A DNA stretch of 5,754 nt, taken from assembly GCA_019420045.1 (NCBI GenBank), contig JAHZHY010000067.1, positions 1 to 5,754 of the forward strand, written 5' to 3'. Position 1 is the stretch's first letter; every line of letters begins with the position of its first letter. Positions 1 to 5,707 of this stretch are shown piece after piece. The DNA comes from Clostridiales bacterium (GTDB taxonomy: Bacteria > Bacillota > Clostridia > Oscillospirales > Butyricicoccaceae). The translations under genes were made by a program, and so were the position numbers. The notes below the pieces were generated by a model. That model saw only the letters and a list, made by a program, of their open reading frames with translations. It had not been told where the DNA came from and did not search any database.

Positions 1-603
1 GACTCTTTGCTGGAAGTGTTTTTCCGCACGGCTATCACCGCCGCCAAAAAGATCAAAACCACCCTGCGCTTCACCCGTTCGGAAGCATCGGTGGCCACCA
101 AAACCCTGGAGATCCTGCAAAACGCCCCGGATGCCCCCCGCAATGTGCTGGTCATCGGCAACGGGGAAATCGGCCGCCTGGTGTGCTCCCGGCTGCTGGA
201 ACAAGGCTTTTCGGTAAGCATGACCCTGCGCCAGTATAAGCACGGCCAGATCCAGGTGCCGGAAGGGGCGGAGAGCTTTGATTACGCCCTGCGCTACCAG
301 GAAATGCCCCGCTTTGACGCCTTGGTCAGCGCCACTTCCAGCCCCCACTACACCGTGGACTGGGTGGAGTTCTCCCGCCTTGCCAAGGCTCCCCGGTATC
401 TCATCGACCTGGCAGTGCCCCGGGACATCGACCCCGCCTGCGGTGAAAAAGCCGCCCTCTATGACATCGACACCCTGGGCCGGGAGGAATTCACCCGGGA
501 GCGGGCAGTTCTTCTCCAGCAGGCCCAGGAGATCGTGGAAAAATACCGTCAGGATCTGCACAAATGGGAAAGCTATCGGGCCCAGCGGATCTCCGGGTGC
601 TAA
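1..603 (+). CDS. hemA: Glutamyl-tRNA reductase, C-terminal part (5' end outside window)
   Basis: This enzyme reduces glutamyl-tRNA(Glu) with NADPH to glutamate-1-semialdehyde, the first committed step of C5 tetrapyrrole synthesis in the cytosol. The reading frame is open from base 1, and 200 residues are visible. The TTG at 7 is internal, not the start, because the family's N-terminal catalytic domain with its active-site Cys must lie upstream. Visible residues 1-40 match the end of the catalytic domain (FFRTAITAAKKIKTT, then RSEASVATKTLEIL). Residues 48-58 are the Rossmann glycine motif, with NVLVIG followed by GNGEIG. Residues 137-150 (LIDLAVPRDIDPAC) and the YDIDTL that follows are typical of the NADPH domain. 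The protein ends soon after the start of the long spinal helix (EIVEKYRQDLHKWESYRAQ), so the roughly 90-residue dimerisation domain usual at the C-terminus is absent. The stop lies one base before the next gene. The family call is secure; the short C-terminus is unusual. Confidence 0.93.
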   Translation, partial: DSLLEVFFRTAITAAKKIKTTLRFTRSEASVATKTLEILQNAPDAPRNVLVIGNGEIGRLVCSRLLEQGFSVSMTLRQYKHGQIQVPEGAESFDYALRYQEMPRFDALVSATSSPHYTVDWVEFSRLAKAPRYLIDLAVPRDIDPACGEKAALYDIDTLGREEFTRERAVLLQQAQEIVEKYRQDLHKWESYRAQRISGC

Positions 604-604
604 C

Positions 605-1063
605 ATGGAACAGAAAAACCACTTTCCCCTTTTTTGTGATATCCAAGGAAAAAAAGCGGTGGTGATCGGCGGCGGCGCCATTGCCGCCCGCCGGTGCCGC
701 ACCCTTTCCCGCTTTTCTTTTGCCCTTCACATCATCGCCCCCACACTCCACCCGGACATTGTGGAGCTGGAAAAACAGGGGCTTGCCACCGTCTCCCGCC
801 GCAATTTTGCCCCGGGGGACGAAAAGGGCGCCTTCCTTCTGGTGGCCGCCACCGACGACCGGCAGGTCAATGCCCTGGCGGGACAGCTGGGAAAACAGGC
901 CGGGGCCTTTGTCAGCGTGGCCGACCGGCGGGAGGAATGCACCTTTTATTTTCCCGCCCTCATTGAGGACGGGCCCATCACCATCGGCGTTGCCGGCGAC
1001 GGCCGGGATCACGCCGCAGTCGCCCAGCGGGCTGGGCAGATCAGGAGGCTGTTGGAACAATGA
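605..1063 (+). CDS. Precorrin-2 dehydrogenase (SirC/YlnF-type, NAD-binding)
   Basis: The 152-residue protein probably oxidises precorrin-2 to sirohydrochlorin with NAD+, the step after CobA toward siroheme or cobalamin. It resembles the N-terminal domain of CysG and the stand-alone SirC, YlnF and Met8 proteins. The start FPLFCDIQGKKAVVIGGG leads into a dinucleotide-binding glycine motif, GGGAIAARR, at residues 22-30. VAATDD at 80-85 contains the conserved acidic pair, which includes the catalytic Asp known in Met8/CysG. A cysteine-containing segment, ECTFYFPA, follows. Where relatives usually have an S-T-G-G-x-S-P motif, this protein has AGDGRDH at 130-136, and it ends soon after, giving a length close to the short YlnF type and shorter than the ~200-residue SirC. 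The ATG lies one base after the hemA stop and has no clear Shine-Dalgarno sequence, which suggests translation by coupling. The end overlaps hemC by four bases. No methyltransferase or CbiK/SirB chelatase domain is fused to it. sirC, ylnF and the N-terminal part of cysG are all possible names. Confidence 0.87.
   Translation: MEQKNHFPLFCDIQGKKAVVIGGGAIAARRCRTLSRFSFALHIIAPTLHPDIVELEKQGLATVSRRNFAPGDEKGAFLLVAATDDRQVNALAGQLGKQAGAFVSVADRREECTFYFPALIEDGPITIGVAGDGRDHAAVAQRAGQIRRLLEQ
1043..1048 (+). promoter_or_regulatory. Ribosome binding site for hemC
   Basis: A perfect AGGAGG lies inside the end of the upstream dehydrogenase gene, 11 bases before the ATG at 1060. It supports that ATG, which overlaps the upstream stop codon as ATGA, as the hemC start. 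Confidence 0.75.
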
Positions 1064-1938
1064 AAAAACTGCTTGTGGGAAGCCGGGAAAGCCGGCTGGC
1101 GGTGCTCCAGACCCGGATCGTCACCGATCTCATCCAAAAGCACCACCCGGACTATCAGGTGGAGCTTGTCACCATGAAAACCACCGGGGACAAGATTCTG
1201 GACCGCACCCTGGACAAGATCGGCGGCAAGGGCCTTTTCGTCCGTGAGCTGGACCAGGCCCTTCTGGACAGGCGGGCGGACATCACCGTCCACAGTCTGA
1301 AAGATATGCCCATGGAAACAGATCCCCGCCTTCCCATCCTGGCCTATTCCCGGCGGGAAGATCCCCGGGATGCTCTGGTTCTGCCTTTGGGACAAACAGA
1401 GCTGGACCTCAAAAAGCCCATCGGCTGCGCCAGTGCCCGGCGGCGCATCCAGCTGGAAAAGCTCTTCCCCGGCTGCCGGGTGGAACCGGTGCGGGGCAAT
1501 GTGCTCACCCGCCTGGAAAAGCTGGACCGGGGGGACTACGGTGCTTTGGTTCTGGCTTCCGCCGGACTGCGCCGCCTGGGGCTGGAAGGGCGGATCAGCC
1601 GCCTGTTTTTCCCGGAGGAAATGCTGCCCGCCGCTGGTCAGGGCATCCTGGCCGTCCAGGGCCGGGCGGATTTCGATTGCTCCCTGCTCCGGGAAGTGGA
1701 GGACAAGAATGCTACCGCCTGCGCTTTGTGCGAACGGGCCTTTGTCCGGTTTCTGGATGGAGGCTGCTCCTCCCCGGTGGCGGCCTATGCCCAAGTGGAT
1801 GGAGAAACCATCCGTCTGCGGGGCCTGTATTGGGACGAAATCGGCTGGGAGATCGATGAGATCCGTGGCTCTGTGTCCGACGCAGAAGACCTGGGTGTCA
1901 CTCTGGCCCGGACGATGGCTGCAAGGAGGGGCAAATGA
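1060..1938 (+). CDS. hemC: Hydroxymethylbilane synthase (porphobilinogen deaminase)
   Basis: This cytosolic enzyme joins four porphobilinogen units head to tail into 1-hydroxymethylbilane, using a covalently bound dipyrromethane cofactor. The 292-residue length is normal for bacterial HemC. Domain 1 opens with LLVGSRESRLAVLQT and continues through TTGDKI, GGKGLFVRELDQALL and ADITVHSLKDMP. Asp82 in HSLKDMP corresponds to the catalytic Asp84 of the E. coli enzyme. Domain 2 carries RREDPRDALVL, IGCASARRRIQL, VRGNVLTRLEKL and the signature LPAAGQGILAVQGR. Cys236 in FLDGGCSSPVAAYA is the expected attachment point of the dipyrromethane cofactor. The ATG is preceded by a strong AGGAGG and overlaps the previous stop codon as ATGA. 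The stop overlaps the start of the cobA-hemD fusion in the same way. The product is used directly by the HemD domain encoded next. All key residues are present and no frame disruption is seen. Confidence 0.97.
   Translation: MKKLLVGSRESRLAVLQTRIVTDLIQKHHPDYQVELVTMKTTGDKILDRTLDKIGGKGLFVRELDQALLDRRADITVHSLKDMPMETDPRLPILAYSRREDPRDALVLPLGQTELDLKKPIGCASARRRIQLEKLFPGCRVEPVRGNVLTRLEKLDRGDYGALVLASAGLRRLGLEGRISRLFFPEEMLPAAGQGILAVQGRADFDCSLLREVEDKNATACALCERAFVRFLDGGCSSPVAAYAQVDGETIRLRGLYWDEIGWEIDEIRGSVSDAEDLGVTLARTMAARRGK
1924..1929 (+). promoter_or_regulatory. Ribosome binding site for cobA-hemD
   Basis: AGGAGG within the run AAGGAGGGG lies in the last codons of hemC, 5 bases before the ATG at 1935. 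It supports this start, which overlaps the hemC stop as ATGA. Spacing is slightly short, but the site is otherwise strong. Confidence 0.75.
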
Positions 1939-3413
1939 CAAAAGGAAAAGTAACTTTGGTGGGCGCCGGACCGGGAGACGCAGGTCTGCTCACCTGCAAA
2001 GGACGGGAAGCCCTGGAAAAAGCCGATGTGGTGGTTTATGACCGTCTGGTGGGAGAAGGAGTCCTCAACCTCATTCCCCCCAAATGCAAGAAGATCGATG
2101 TGGGCAAGCGGTCGGGAGAGCATCCGGTGCCCCAGTGGCGGATCAACCAGATCCTGGCGGAGGAAGCCAAGAAGGGACAGGATGTGGTGCGGCTCAAAGG
2201 AGGCGACTGCTTCCTCTTTGGCCGTGGCGGCGAAGAGCTGGAAGAGCTGGTAAAAGAACAGGTTCCTTTCCAGGTCATCCCCGGCATCACCTCGGCCCTG
2301 GCCGCCCCGGCCTACGGCGGCATTCCGGTGACACACCGGGACTTCTGCTCCTCCCTCCACATCATCACCGGCCACAAAAAGAAGGACGGAGAGCTGACGC
2401 TGGATTATCCCGCTCTGGTACGGCTCCAGGGCACCCTGGTTTTCCTCATGTCGGTGTCCACCGCCCCTCAGATCGCCCAGGGCCTGTTGGATGCTGGCAT
2501 GGAACAAGAGATGCCTGCTGCCATCATTGAAAAAGGCACCCGGCCGGATCAGCGCACCATCCTCTCCACCCTTTCCCGCCTGGGACAGACGGTGCAGGAG
2601 GAAAAGGTCACTTCCCCCGCCATTTTGCTGGTGGGCAAGGTGGCGTCTCTCTCTCCCCAGTTTGACTGGTTCGATACCCTGCCTCTCAAGGGAAAGCGGA
2701 TTCTGGTGACCCGACCCCGGCAGGAGGGCTCCCGCCTGCAAAGCCGTCTGGAAGAACTGGGGGCCCAGGCCGATCTGCTCCCTGCCATCGCCCGGGAAAA
2801 GCTGCCCTTCTCCCTGCCCGATCTGAAGGATACCACCGCCCTGCTCTTCACCAGCCCCCACGGCGTGGCTTGTTTCTTTGAAGGGCTGTGGGAAGCGGGC
2901 CTGGACAGCCGGGCTCTTTTTGGCAAAAAACTGGCCGCCGTGGGCAGCCAGACCGCTCGGGCTTTGCAAAAGCAGGGGCTGCGGGCCGATTTTGTGCCCC
3001 AGGAATACAGCGGCAAAGCTTTGGGTGCGGAAATGAAGGCCGCAGGCTTCCTCACACCGGAAGACCGGGCCCTCATCCCCCGGGCCAAGAAGGCAGGACC
3101 CCATCTGGAAGAGGCCCTGAACGAAATGCAGGTCCCCTACACCGTCCTGCCGGTGTATGAAACTTTGCTGCAAAGAGGTGAAGAACACATCGACCCCCGG
3201 ATCTATGATGCCCTGACCTTTACCAGCGCCAGCGCAGTGGAGGGTTTTCTGCTCAGCTGCCCCGGCGCCGATCTTTCCCATCTTCCCGCCCTGTGCATCG
3301 GGCCGGAAACCGGCAAAAAGGCGGCGGAAATGGGGATGGATGTTACTCTGTCCCCGGAAGCCACCATCGATTCCATGATAGATACATTGATAGGAGGTTT
3401 TTTCCATGATTGA
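1935..3413 (+). CDS. cobA-hemD: Fused uroporphyrinogen-III C-methyltransferase / uroporphyrinogen-III synthase
   Basis: This 492-residue bifunctional protein closes and rearranges hydroxymethylbilane to uroporphyrinogen III (HemD part), then methylates it twice with S-adenosylmethionine to precorrin-2 (CobA/SUMT part). Residues 1 to about 240 are the methyltransferase. They include VTLVGAGPGDAGLLT near 6-20, VVYDRLV, VVRLKGGDCFLFGRGGEE at 84-101, VIPGITSALAAPAYGGIPVTHR, ITGH and IIEKGTRPDQRT. In the VRLKGGD motif the residue after Asp91 is Cys92 where most relatives have Pro. A short linker (FDWFDTLPLKGKR) leads at about residue 252 into the HemD domain, which begins RILVTRPRQEGSRL. HemD landmarks are LLFTSPHGVACFF, AAVGSQTARALQKQG, LIPRAKKAG, VYET, DALTFTSASAVEGFL and LCIGPETGKKAAEMG. 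HemD sequences are poorly conserved generally, so that half rests on motif pattern and domain position. The fusion is a known arrangement in Clostridia and some other bacteria. The gene overlaps hemC by four bases and hemB by eight, and both domains appear complete. Confidence 0.95.
   Translation: MTKGKVTLVGAGPGDAGLLTCKGREALEKADVVVYDRLVGEGVLNLIPPKCKKIDVGKRSGEHPVPQWRINQILAEEAKKGQDVVRLKGGDCFLFGRGGEELEELVKEQVPFQVIPGITSALAAPAYGGIPVTHRDFCSSLHIITGHKKKDGELTLDYPALVRLQGTLVFLMSVSTAPQIAQGLLDAGMEQEMPAAIIEKGTRPDQRTILSTLSRLGQTVQEEKVTSPAILLVGKVASLSPQFDWFDTLPLKGKRILVTRPRQEGSRLQSRLEELGAQADLLPAIAREKLPFSLPDLKDTTALLFTSPHGVACFFEGLWEAGLDSRALFGKKLAAVGSQTARALQKQGLRADFVPQEYSGKALGAEMKAAGFLTPEDRALIPRAKKAGPHLEEALNEMQVPYTVLPVYETLLQRGEEHIDPRIYDALTFTSASAVEGFLLSCPGADLSHLPALCIGPETGKKAAEMGMDVTLSPEATIDSMIDTLIGGFFHD
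3392..3397 (+). promoter_or_regulatory. Ribosome binding site for hemB
   Basis: AGGAGG followed by T lies 8 bases before the ATG at 3406, near-ideal strength and spacing. It fixes the hemB start inside the last codons of the cobA-hemD fusion. Confidence 0.8.
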
Positions 3414-4386
3414 TCGTTCCCGCCGTCTCCGCGCCACTCCCCTGCTCCGGGGTATGGTGCGGGAGACCCGCATGAGCCCCCAGAGCCTGATCCTGCCTCT
3501 GTTTTTGCAGGAGGGGGAAAAGATCTGCTCCCCCATCCCCAGTCTGCCCGGCCACTTCCATTACAGCCCCGATGAAGTCTCCCGGGGCATCGAGGAAGCC
3601 CTGAGCCATGGGGTCAACAAATTCCTGCTCTTCGGTCTGCCCGCCAGCAAAGACCCGGAAGGCAGCGGCGCTTATGCAGAAAACGGCATTGTCCAGCAGG
3701 GATTGCGGGCCATCCGGCAGAAATACGGCAAGGAAGTCTATCTCATCACCGATGTGTGCATGTGTGAATACACCTCTCATGGCCATTGCGGCATCCTCTG
3801 TGGGGAAACGGTGGACAACGACAAAACCCTCCCCTATCTCAGCCGCACCGCTCTGTCCCATGTGCAGGCGGGAGCCGACATGGTGGCCCCCTCCGACATG
3901 ATGGACGGCCGGGTAGCTGCCATCCGTCAGGCCCTGGATGAAAACGGCTTTGAAAACACCCCCATTTTGTCCTATGCCGTCAAATACGCTTCCTCCTTCT
4001 ATGGCCCCTTCCGGGATGCCGCCGGCAGCGCTCCCTCCTTCGGGGACCGGAAGAGCTACCAGATGGACTGCCACAATGTGCGGGAGGCTCTGAAGGAAGC
4101 CATGCAGGACACCCGGGAAGGGGCCGATATGCTGATGGTCAAGCCCGCCCTTTCCTACCTGGATGTGATCCGGGCGGTGAAGGAAAACACCCACCTGCCT
4201 CTGGCGGCTTACAGCGTCAGCGGCGAATACGCCATGATCAAGGCGGCGGCTCAGGCCGGACTGATCGACGAATACGGCGTCATGTGCGAAAGCGCCGTCT
4301 CCATCTTCCGGGCCGGAGCGGATATTTTGATCACCTACTACGCCAACGAACTGGCGGACGCCATCATGAAAGGGGATATCGGCTGA
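3406..4386 (+). CDS. hemB: Porphobilinogen synthase (delta-aminolevulinic acid dehydratase), zinc type
   Basis: This enzyme condenses two 5-aminolevulinate molecules into porphobilinogen in the cytosol. The 326-residue length is standard for the family. The N-terminal arm (RSRRLRATPLLRGMVRET) precedes the TIM barrel, where LILPLFLQEG and FGLPASKDPEGSGAY are typical. DVCMCEYTSHGHCGIL carries Cys118, Cys120 and Cys128, the three-cysteine catalytic zinc site, so this is not the Asp-rich, magnesium-only type. The two Schiff-base lysines are Lys193 in SYAVKYASSFYGPFRDAA and Lys246 in MLMVKPALSYLD. GADMVAPSDMMDGRV, DRKSYQM and the final SGEYAMIKAAAQAG are also characteristic. After QMD the usual Pro-Ala-Asn reads Cys-His-Asn (residues 222-224). 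The gene overlaps the fusion gene by eight bases with a strong AGGAGG upstream, and ends one base before hemL. It uses the product of HemA and HemL and feeds HemC. Confidence 0.98.
   Translation: MIDRSRRLRATPLLRGMVRETRMSPQSLILPLFLQEGEKICSPIPSLPGHFHYSPDEVSRGIEEALSHGVNKFLLFGLPASKDPEGSGAYAENGIVQQGLRAIRQKYGKEVYLITDVCMCEYTSHGHCGILCGETVDNDKTLPYLSRTALSHVQAGADMVAPSDMMDGRVAAIRQALDENGFENTPILSYAVKYASSFYGPFRDAAGSAPSFGDRKSYQMDCHNVREALKEAMQDTREGADMLMVKPALSYLDVIRAVKENTHLPLAAYSVSGEYAMIKAAAQAGLIDEYGVMCESAVSIFRAGADILITYYANELADAIMKGDIG
4369..4376 (+). promoter_or_regulatory. Ribosome binding site for hemL
   Basis: The purine-rich AAAGGGGA in the last hemB codons lies 11 bases before the ATG at 4388. It is weaker than the AGGAGG sites upstream; coupling to the hemB stop one base away may add to initiation. 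Confidence 0.5.
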
Positions 4387-4387
4387 T

Positions 4388-5650
4388 ATGGGACGATCGG
4401 AAGAACTGTTTGAACAGGCAAAACAAGTGATGCCCGGCGGCGTCAACAGCCCGGTACGGGCCTTCAACGCCGTGGGCGGTGCGCCCCGGTTCATCAAAAG
4501 CGGCCGCGGCGCCCGCATCACCGACGAAGACAATGTGACCTACATCGACTTTGTGGGCTCCTGGGGGCCCATGATCCTGGGCCATCGGGACCCGGATGTG
4601 GAACAGGCCGTCATGGAAGCAGTGCAGGAAGGACTGAGCTTTGGTGCGGCCACCCGCCGGGAGGTGGAAATGGCCCAGCTGATCTGTCGTCTGGTGCCGG
4701 GAATGGAAATGGTGCGCATGGTCAACAGCGGCACCGAGGCCGTAATGAGTGCCCTGCGCCTGGCCCGTGGCTACACCGGCCGGGAAAAGCTCATCAAGTT
4801 CGCTGGCTGCTACCACGGCCACAGCGACAGCATGCTGGTGAAGGCCGGAAGCGGCGCTCTGACCAACGGCAAGCCGGACAGCGCCGGTGTCACCCGTGGC
4901 GCTGCCCAGGACACCCTGCTGGCCCAGTACAATGACCTCTCTTCGGTGGAGCAGCTGTTCCAGGAAAATCCCGGCGAGATCGCCGCTCTCATTGTGGAAC
5001 CGGTGGGAGCCAACATGGGCGTTGTGCCCCCTGCTCCCGGTTTTCTTCAGGGACTGCGGAAGCTGTGCGACGAAAACGGCGCTCTGCTGATTTTTGACGA
5101 AGTGATCACCGGCTTCCGTCTGGCTCTGGGCGGCGCTCAGGAATACTACGGCGTCCAGGCCGATCTGGTCACCTATGGCAAGATCATCGGCGCCGGAATG
5201 CCGGTGGGCGCCTACGGCGGCAAAAAGGCCATCATGAGCCAGGTGTCTCCCCTGGGCAGTGTTTACCAGGCCGGCACCCTGTCGGGCAACCCGGTGGCCA
5301 TGGCAGCCGGGCTCTGTAACCTGCGGAAGCTGGAAAGCGATCCGTCCCTCTATGAGCGGCTGGAAAAGATGGGCGCCCATCTGGCCGATGGTCTGCGTCA
5401 GGCCCTGCCCGGCTGCACCGTCAATCAGGTGGGAAGCCTGGTGTGTGCCTTCTTCACAGAAGGCCCTGTCACCGATTTTGCTTCGGCTCAAAAAAGCGAC
5501 ACCCACCGCTATGCCGCCTACTTCAGCCATATGCTGAAAAACGGCATCTATCTGGCTCCTGCCCAGTTCGAAGCCATGTTTGTCAGCGGTGCTCATACCA
5601 TGGAAGATCTGGATCGGACCATTGCAGCGGCCCGCACCTTCCAGGGCTAA
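4388..5650 (+). CDS. hemL: Glutamate-1-semialdehyde 2,1-aminomutase
   Basis: This pyridoxal-phosphate enzyme of the class-III aminotransferase type converts glutamate-1-semialdehyde to 5-aminolevulinate, the second step of the C5 route after HemA. The 420-residue length is usual for HemL. The start has AKQVMPGGVNSPVRAF, diagnostic for this enzyme rather than other aminotransferases, followed by FVGSWGPMILGH and SFGAATRREVEMAQL. VNSGTEAVMSALRLARG at 112-128 binds the cofactor phosphate, and FAGCYHGHSDSMLVKAGSGA is another signature. Asp237 in IFDEVITGFR should pair with the pyridine nitrogen. Lys265 in TYGKIIGAGMPVGAYGG is the Schiff-base lysine, at the same residue number as in the E. coli enzyme. 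YQAGTLSGNPVAMAAG is also conserved. Where relatives usually have SFGAPT, this protein has SFGAAT. The gene starts one base after the hemB stop and is the last gene before the terminator. Keeping hemL with hemA in one transcript fits the instability of their shared intermediate. Confidence 0.98.
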   Translation: MGRSEELFEQAKQVMPGGVNSPVRAFNAVGGAPRFIKSGRGARITDEDNVTYIDFVGSWGPMILGHRDPDVEQAVMEAVQEGLSFGAATRREVEMAQLICRLVPGMEMVRMVNSGTEAVMSALRLARGYTGREKLIKFAGCYHGHSDSMLVKAGSGALTNGKPDSAGVTRGAAQDTLLAQYNDLSSVEQLFQENPGEIAALIVEPVGANMGVVPPAPGFLQGLRKLCDENGALLIFDEVITGFRLALGGAQEYYGVQADLVTYGKIIGAGMPVGAYGGKKAIMSQVSPLGSVYQAGTLSGNPVAMAAGLCNLRKLESDPSLYERLEKMGAHLADGLRQALPGCTVNQVGSLVCAFFTEGPVTDFASAQKSDTHRYAAYFSHMLKNGIYLAPAQFEAMFVSGAHTMEDLDRTIAAARTFQG

Positions 5651-5661
5651 CACAAAACAAT

Positions 5662-5692
5662 AAAAAAGAGACCCGATCGGGTCTCTTTTTTT
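5662..5692 (+). terminator. Intrinsic terminator of the hem operon, possibly bidirectional
   Basis: The hairpin starts 11 bases after the hemL stop. The stem GAGACCC (5668-5674) pairs with GGGTCTC (5679-5685) around a GATC tetraloop. Seven T residues follow on the plus strand, and six A residues precede it. Bases 5662-5691 form a perfect 30-base palindrome, so the A run would act as a U-tract for transcripts arriving on the minus strand. The hairpin ends the operon; bidirectional use is an inference, since any gene to the right lies outside the window. Confidence 0.92.
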
Positions 5693-5707
5693 ATTCACTT
5701 GGTGAAT
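5693..5707. repeat. Short inverted repeat downstream of the terminator
   Basis: ATTCAC and GTGAAT form a perfect 6-base dyad around TTG, directly after the terminator's T run. It has no T tract of its own and does not resemble a terminator. It could be an operator half-site pair for a neighbouring gene outside the window, or chance in AT-rich DNA. Confidence 0.35.

Noticed and set aside
278..604. Upstream in-frame extension of the precorrin-2 dehydrogenase overlapping hemA
   Set aside because: The frame is open, but the translation is Pro- and Ser-rich out-of-frame hemA with no homology. The ATG at 605 gives a protein starting at the expected place just before the Rossmann fold.
504..700. 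A frameshift hiding the missing HemA dimerisation domain
   Set aside because: Reading the other two frames after 504 gives no sequence resembling that domain, and from 605 the DNA clearly encodes the start of the dehydrogenase, leaving no room for it.
1009..1941. Minus-strand open frame (310 codons) opposite hemC
   Set aside because: It is antisense to intact hemC, with low-complexity Gln-, Gly- and Pro-rich translation and no recognisable motif.
1785..3536. Long minus-strand open frame (583 codons) opposite cobA-hemD
   Set aside because: It lies antisense to a clearly recognisable gene with all its motifs, its translation shows no family features, and long antisense frames are expected in GC-rich coding DNA.
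3343..4533. Minus-strand open frame (396 codons) opposite hemB
   Set aside because: It spans two gene junctions antisense to intact genes and has no recognisable domain.
4364..5698. Minus-strand open frame (444 codons) opposite hemL
   Set aside because: It is antisense to intact hemL, begins inside the region after the terminator, and its His- and Gly-rich translation is typical of reversed GC-rich codons.
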